This document shows positions 60,681 through 64,000 of a DNA stretch of 64,000 bases, piece by piece. Numbering within the stretch: position 1 is the first letter of the stretch; each line of letters begins with the position of its first letter. Where the stretch lies: positions 25,703-89,702 of the forward strand of contig JANOMT010000008.1 of NCBI GenBank assembly GCA_031420415.1, in the 5' to 3' direction. Origin of the DNA: JANYGA01 sp031420415. Lineage in GTDB: Bacteria; Vulcanimicrobiota; Vulcanimicrobiia; Vulcanimicrobiales; Vulcanimicrobiaceae. The position numbers and the translations under genes are program-made. A model generated the notes under the pieces. It worked only from the letters and a program-made list of their open reading frames with translations, was not told where the DNA came from and made no database searches.

Positions 60681-62929
60681 ACTTCGAGCGGCTCGATCTC
60701 GCGCTCGCTAGCCGTGAGCGTCTCGTTTCCATCGGTGCTCTCTTCCGCTTCTTTGGCTAGACCGATCGCGCTCGTGTCGTGCTCTTTGTCTTTGGAGCAG
60801 ACGAACGAGAGCACGCCGCGTTTGGATTTCGCGACGACGTAGGACCCGCACTCGGGGCACGGTTCGGGGATCACGCGATCCCATGAAACGAAGTCGCACG
60901 CCGGGTAATTCGCGCAGCCGAAGAACGTGCGGCCGCGCTTCGATTTACGCTCGACGACCATGCCCGCATCCTTGGGACAGATCGCGCCCGTGTCTTTGAG
61001 GATCGGCTTCGTCGTCTTGCATTCGGGATAACCCGTGCACGAGATGAAGCGACCGAAGCGACCGGTCTTGATGACCATCTCTTTGGCGCATTTCGGGCAG
61101 ATTTCATCGGTCGGCTCGTCTTTGAGCTCGACCTTGGGCAGCTTCTTCTCTGCTTCGTCGAGATCGTGAATGAAAGGCGTGTAGAACTGGCCGAGCACGA
61201 CGCGCCAATCCATCCCTTTCTCCTCGACGCCGTCGAGTTCGCTCTCCATCTTCGCCGTGTACTTGAGATCCATGATGTCTTTGAAATGCTCGGCGAGCAG
61301 GTCGTTGACTTGCATCCCGATGTCGGTCGGATGGAAGCGACGATCGAGTTGCTCGACGTACTGACGCGCCTGGATCGTTTCGACGATCGAGCTATAGGTC
61401 GACGGGCGACCGATCCCGTTCTCTTCGAGCGATTTGACGAGCGTGGCTTCCGTGAAGCGCGGTGGCGGCTCGGTAAAATGCTGCTTGGGTTCGATCGATT
61501 GTTTTTCGATCGCGTCCTCGGTCGAGAGCGCGGGTAACATCACGCGACCTTTCGCTTTCGCGTCGGGATTCGCAGGCGCTTCGTCGTCTTTGCCTTCTTC
61601 ATACACGGCGGTGTAGCCGGCGAATTTGAGGACACTGCCCGTCGCACGAAACGTGTAGGTTGCGTTACCACGTGTGGGCGTCGCCGAAATATCGACGGAG
61701 GTTTGATCGTAGACCGCGGGCGCCATCTGCGATGCAACGAAGCGTTCCCAGATGAGCTGGTAGAGCCGGAGTTCGTCGCGCTTGAGAATCTTCGCTAACG
61801 ATGCGGGCGTCCGCGTGACCGACGTCGGGCGAATCGCTTCGTGCGCGTCTTGCGCGCCCTCTTTGACCTTGAACGACTTTTGGCCGCCGTGAAATTCGGG
61901 GCCGTAGGTCTCGTCGATGAAGGTCTTCGCGGCGTCGCGTGCGCTCTCCGAGGTGCGCGTCGAGTCCGTACGCATGTAGGTGATGAGCCCTTGCGTGCCT
62001 TCGGCGCCGAGATCGACGCCTTCATATAAAGCTTGTGCGGTCTGCATCGTTTTGCGGACGCGGAACTTCAATTTACGCGAGGCTTCCTGCTGGATCGTCG
62101 ACGTCGTGAACGGGGCGGCTGCGTTCCGGCGCGTCTCGCGTTGCTTGACGCTCGCGATTGCATAGGCGGCATCGGCAAGATCGGCAACGATTTGATCGGC
62201 TTGTGCGACGCTCGTGACGTCGATCTTCGCACCGTTGATTTCGTGAAGTTCGGCCGGAAACACGATCGGCACGGCATCGGCGATGCGGGCGAGCGACGCG
62301 TCCATCAGCTTTTCGAAGACGGCGGCGACGGTCCAATACTCGCGCGGCTGGAAGGCGAGAATCTCGCGCTCGCGATCGACGATGAGCTTTACTGCGACCG
62401 ATTGGACGCGGCCGGCGGAGAGGCCGCCACGAACTTTCGCCCACAGGAGCGGTGAAATTTTGTAGCCGACGAGGCGATCGAGAATACGTCGGGCCTGCTG
62501 CGCGTTGACGCGCGGCATATCGATCTCGTGTGCGTCCTCGATCGCGTGGAGCGCCGCTTCTTTCGTGATCTCGTGGAGCTCGATGCGCTTGGGATTGGGG
62601 AGTTTGAGGATCTCGGCGAGATGCCACGCGATCGCTTCGCCTTCGCGATCGGGGTCGGTCGCGAGGTAGACTTCGGTCGCCGATTTCACCGCAGCCTTGA
62701 GCTCTTTGATGACGTCGCCCTTACCTTTGATGGTGAGGTAACGCGGCTCGAACCCGTTCTCGACGTCGACGCCAAGCGTGCTCTTCGGCAGATCGCGGAC
62801 GTGCCCGACGGAAGCCTTGACCACGTAACGCGGCGGCAAAAACTTCTTGATGGTGCGCGCCTTCGTCGGCGATTCGACGATGATCAGCGGCTTTTTCAAA
62901 CGGTCCTCGTTCCTTATATCGTCCCGCAC
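60677..62929 (-). CDS. topA: DNA topoisomerase I
   Basis: A 750-residue type IA topoisomerase. Toprim residues are in LIIVESPTKARTIKKFL and VYLATDPDREGEAIAWHL. LSAGRVQSVAVKLIV and the active-site Tyr in QGLITYMRTDSTRTS follow. The C-terminus has three four-Cys zinc ribbons (ICPKCAKEM, ICPKDAGMV partly degraded, PCPECGSYV). It leads the operon with trmFO, hslV and hslU, as in Bacillus. No promoter could be firmly read in the 62930-63190 upstream stretch. Confidence 0.96.
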   Translation of the reverse strand: MRDDIRNEDRLKKPLIIVESPTKARTIKKFLPPRYVVKASVGHVRDLPKSTLGVDVENGFEPRYLTIKGKGDVIKELKAAVKSATEVYLATDPDREGEAIAWHLAEILKLPNPKRIELHEITKEAALHAIEDAHEIDMPRVNAQQARRILDRLVGYKISPLLWAKVRGGLSAGRVQSVAVKLIVDREREILAFQPREYWTVAAVFEKLMDASLARIADAVPIVFPAELHEINGAKIDVTSVAQADQIVADLADAAYAIASVKQRETRRNAAAPFTTSTIQQEASRKLKFRVRKTMQTAQALYEGVDLGAEGTQGLITYMRTDSTRTSESARDAAKTFIDETYGPEFHGGQKSFKVKEGAQDAHEAIRPTSVTRTPASLAKILKRDELRLYQLIWERFVASQMAPAVYDQTSVDISATPTRGNATYTFRATGSVLKFAGYTAVYEEGKDDEAPANPDAKAKGRVMLPALSTEDAIEKQSIEPKQHFTEPPPRFTEATLVKSLEENGIGRPSTYSSIVETIQARQYVEQLDRRFHPTDIGMQVNDLLAEHFKDIMDLKYTAKMESELDGVEEKGMDWRVVLGQFYTPFIHDLDEAEKKLPKVELKDEPTDEICPKCAKEMVIKTGRFGRFISCTGYPECKTTKPILKDTGAICPKDAGMVVERKSKRGRTFFGCANYPACDFVSWDRVIPEPCPECGSYVVAKSKRGVLSFVCSKDKEHDTSAIGLAKEAEESTDGNETLTASEREIEPLEV

Positions 62930-63219
62930 TTCGACTCCGGTCGCTTGCGAAAACGCCCTAAGTATAGCGCCGTCGTCAAGCCCGAAGCAAAACTCAGGGC
63001 CGCTACCTCACGCACACACGGGCGGCGGTTCGCGCGTCCAAAGCGTCGATTTCGAAAAACATTCGGCATCGACGGGACGCCTGACGTCTCGACGCTTCGG
63101 GCGAATTTTTATGACAGGCAAATAAAAAACGTCGTGTGGGATGCGAGCACGCTCGTCCGCGCGCACGTATGGGAATCTTGCAATAATCCTTGTCGCAGTA
63201 TAAGATGCTTTCAAAGACG
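62930..63219. other. Divergent intergenic region between topA and the histone-like gene
   Basis: No gene is visible. It probably holds the topA promoter on the minus strand, which I could not assign, and ends in the plus-strand promoter listed next. AT-rich patches near 63110-63130 and 63180-63205 are the likeliest start sites. Confidence 0.4.
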
Positions 63220-63247
63220 TTGACATCTCATTTGAGCTTGATACGTT
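63220..63247 (+). promoter_or_regulatory. Candidate promoter of the histone-like gene
   Basis: A perfect -35 TTGACA (63220-63225) is followed after 16 bases by TACGTT (63242-63247), a moderate -10. The hexamers end about 45 bases before the TTG start, giving a short leader with an AGGAGG ribosome site. Confidence 0.5.
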
Positions 63248-63291
63248 TCCACGCATCGATCGTTCCGCGATTCGCGGACGAGGAGGATCAG

Positions 63292-63699
63292 TTGGACAGC
63301 AACGACATGATGGAGCCCGACGAGATGTCGACGACGGCTCCCGCAGCGCCACGTAAGAAGGCGACGCGCAAGAAGAAAGCAACCGCCAAGAAGTCGACCG
63401 CCAAGAAAGCGACCGCCAAGAAGTCGACGGCCAAAAAAACGACCGCGAAGAAAACGACCGCGAAGAAATCGACCGTTAAGAAAGCCGCGAAAAAGACTGC
63501 CGGCCGCAAGAAAGCGGTAGCGAAAAAGACGACGGCCAAAAAAACCGCCGGCCGCAAGAAAGCCACCGCCAAGAAAGCGACCGCGAAGAAGACCGTCGGC
63601 CGGAAAAAATCGGCCGTGAAAAAGACCGCCGTGAAAAAGACCGCCGCAAAGAAAACTGCCAAGAAAACCGTCAAAAAGACGACGCGCAAGAAAAAATAA
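63292..63699 (+). CDS. Histone-H1-like Lys/Ala-rich DNA-binding protein
   Basis: The 135-residue protein is nearly all Lys, Ala, Thr and Arg, built from repeats such as ATAKKSTAKK, KKTAGRKKA and KKTVGRKKS, with a short acidic N-terminal tail (DSNDMMEPDE). This is the composition of histone H1 C-terminal tails and bacterial HC1/HC2 or HU-tail proteins that coat DNA. TTG at 63292 is chosen for AGGAGG six bases upstream; the extension before it is unsupported. A promoter and a terminator flank it, so it is a single-gene unit. Confidence 0.85.
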   Translation: MDSNDMMEPDEMSTTAPAAPRKKATRKKKATAKKSTAKKATAKKSTAKKTTAKKTTAKKSTVKKAAKKTAGRKKAVAKKTTAKKTAGRKKATAKKATAKKTVGRKKSAVKKTAVKKTAAKKTAKKTVKKTTRKKK

Positions 63700-63710
63700 C
63701 GCACCGAGTG

Positions 63711-63753
63711 CGAAGAAGAGCGACCGCTACGGCGGGCGCGCTTCTTTTTTTTC
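63711..63753 (+). terminator. Rho-independent terminator after the histone-like gene
   Basis: An imperfect stem of AAGAAGAGCG with CGCGCTTCTT (one mismatch) encloses a GC-rich loop and is followed by a run of eight T residues, just after the TAA of the Lys/Ala-rich gene. Confidence 0.7.
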
Positions 63754-63784
63754 GACGCCCGGATAGCGCGCGCGCACCAAATGA

Positions 63785-64000
63785 AGGCGGGGCCCGGCCG
63801 GGCGAACCGGGAAGGGCGGTTACGGCCACGGACTCGATGTCGTTTGGAATAGCTTCGACGATGTGGAAGTTGTAGCCGTCGCCGATGAAGACGAAACCGG
63901 CCGGACTGCCGCGGCCAAGCGAATCAACGCCAAGACCGCCTACGCCGATTACCGCCAAATGCTGGAACGCGAGAAGCCGGAGATCGTCGCCATCGGCGAT
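63785..64000 (+). CDS. Gfo/Idh/MocA-type oxidoreductase, partial (cut by window end)
   Basis: A frame that stays open to the window edge encodes GKGGYGHGLDVVWNSFDDVE, then VVAVADEDETGRTAAAKRIN and AYADYRQMLEREKPEIVAIG, the N-terminal Rossmann region of Gfo/Idh/MocA NAD(P)-dependent oxidoreductases. No start codon exists in this frame after the TGA at 63782; an ATG at 63781 is in a frame one base off. So the 5' end needs a frameshift, a rare start or a sequence correction. The C-terminal domain lies beyond the window. Confidence 0.6.

Noticed and set aside
63671..63958. A 95-codon minus-strand frame at the right edge
   Set aside because: It is antisense to the Gfo/Idh-like coding region and crosses the terminator; no motif.

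Overview
This 64 kb window comes from a high-GC bacterial chromosome. Almost all genes lie on the minus strand, in long operons whose stops and starts overlap as ATGA or GTGA. There are no rRNAs and no intact insertion sequence. Several traits together suggest an uncultured Terrabacteria-type lineage; Candidatus Eremiobacterota (WPS-2) is my best guess, but it is an inference that I could not test. These traits are an archaeal-type PurP, an actinobacterial-style fhaA-fhaB-pstP-rodA block, a Bacillus-like topA-trmFO...hslV...hslU order, and frequent GTG/TTG starts.

Region 1 (about 1-9.4 kb) is a purine operon, purB > purC(E) > purL > purQ > a PurS-like protein > purP, followed by a secreted protein. 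It has three unusual parts. PurP is the ATP/formate FAICAR synthetase normally found in archaea. The PurS-like protein looks like two PurS units in tandem. PurC has a C-terminal PurE-like domain resembling animal PAICS, but degenerate. PurU, which releases formate, is encoded at 20.4-21.3 kb, so formate may be made and used in this pathway. A lipoprotein gene with a clear terminator lies upstream.

Region 2 (9.4-21.3 kb) holds holA and mtnA, and two riboflavin loci. One is ribBA-ribH, where RibBA carries an N-terminal XRE helix-turn-helix and the gene has a perfect 9-bp palindrome upstream. The other is ribD-ribE with a thioesterase and a dehydrogenase. Also here are a zinc alcohol dehydrogenase, ComF, DUF427 and purU.

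Region 3 (20.4-32.7 kb) is a run of minus-strand genes mixing surface-sugar functions (two nucleotidyltransferases, a GT4 glycosyltransferase, an alpha/alpha-toroid protein, WecG/TagA) with the helicase PcrA and the aspartate/DAP pathway (dapB, asd, lysC, dapA).

Region 4 (32.8-43.7 kb) is accessory, mostly plus-strand and partly decayed. An HNH endonuclease gene runs into tRNA-Gln, followed by tRNA-Glu and a terminator. Then come a DUF5069 gene, a serine-recombinase remnant, a GAF-PAS-SpoIIE-HATPase regulator, a PqqD-family protein with a broken HprK-related kinase, a remnant of a molybdopterin oxidoreductase, a sorbosone/glucose-dehydrogenase-like protein, an ATLF-type metallopeptidase and a degenerate PIN-like protein.

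Region 5 (43.6-52.3 kb) holds def-fmt-rsmB-fhaA-fhaB-pstP-rodA (translation start, rRNA methylation, phospho-signalling to cell-wall growth). Upstream lies a cupredoxin-metallophosphoesterase-ECF sigma-anti-sigma operon.

Region 6 (52.8-62.9 kb) is topA-trmFO-GNAT-hslV-TPR-M20 peptidase-unknown-hslU. The right edge has a divergent histone-H1-like Lys/Ala protein with a promoter and terminator, and the start of a Gfo/Idh/MocA oxidoreductase cut by the window end.
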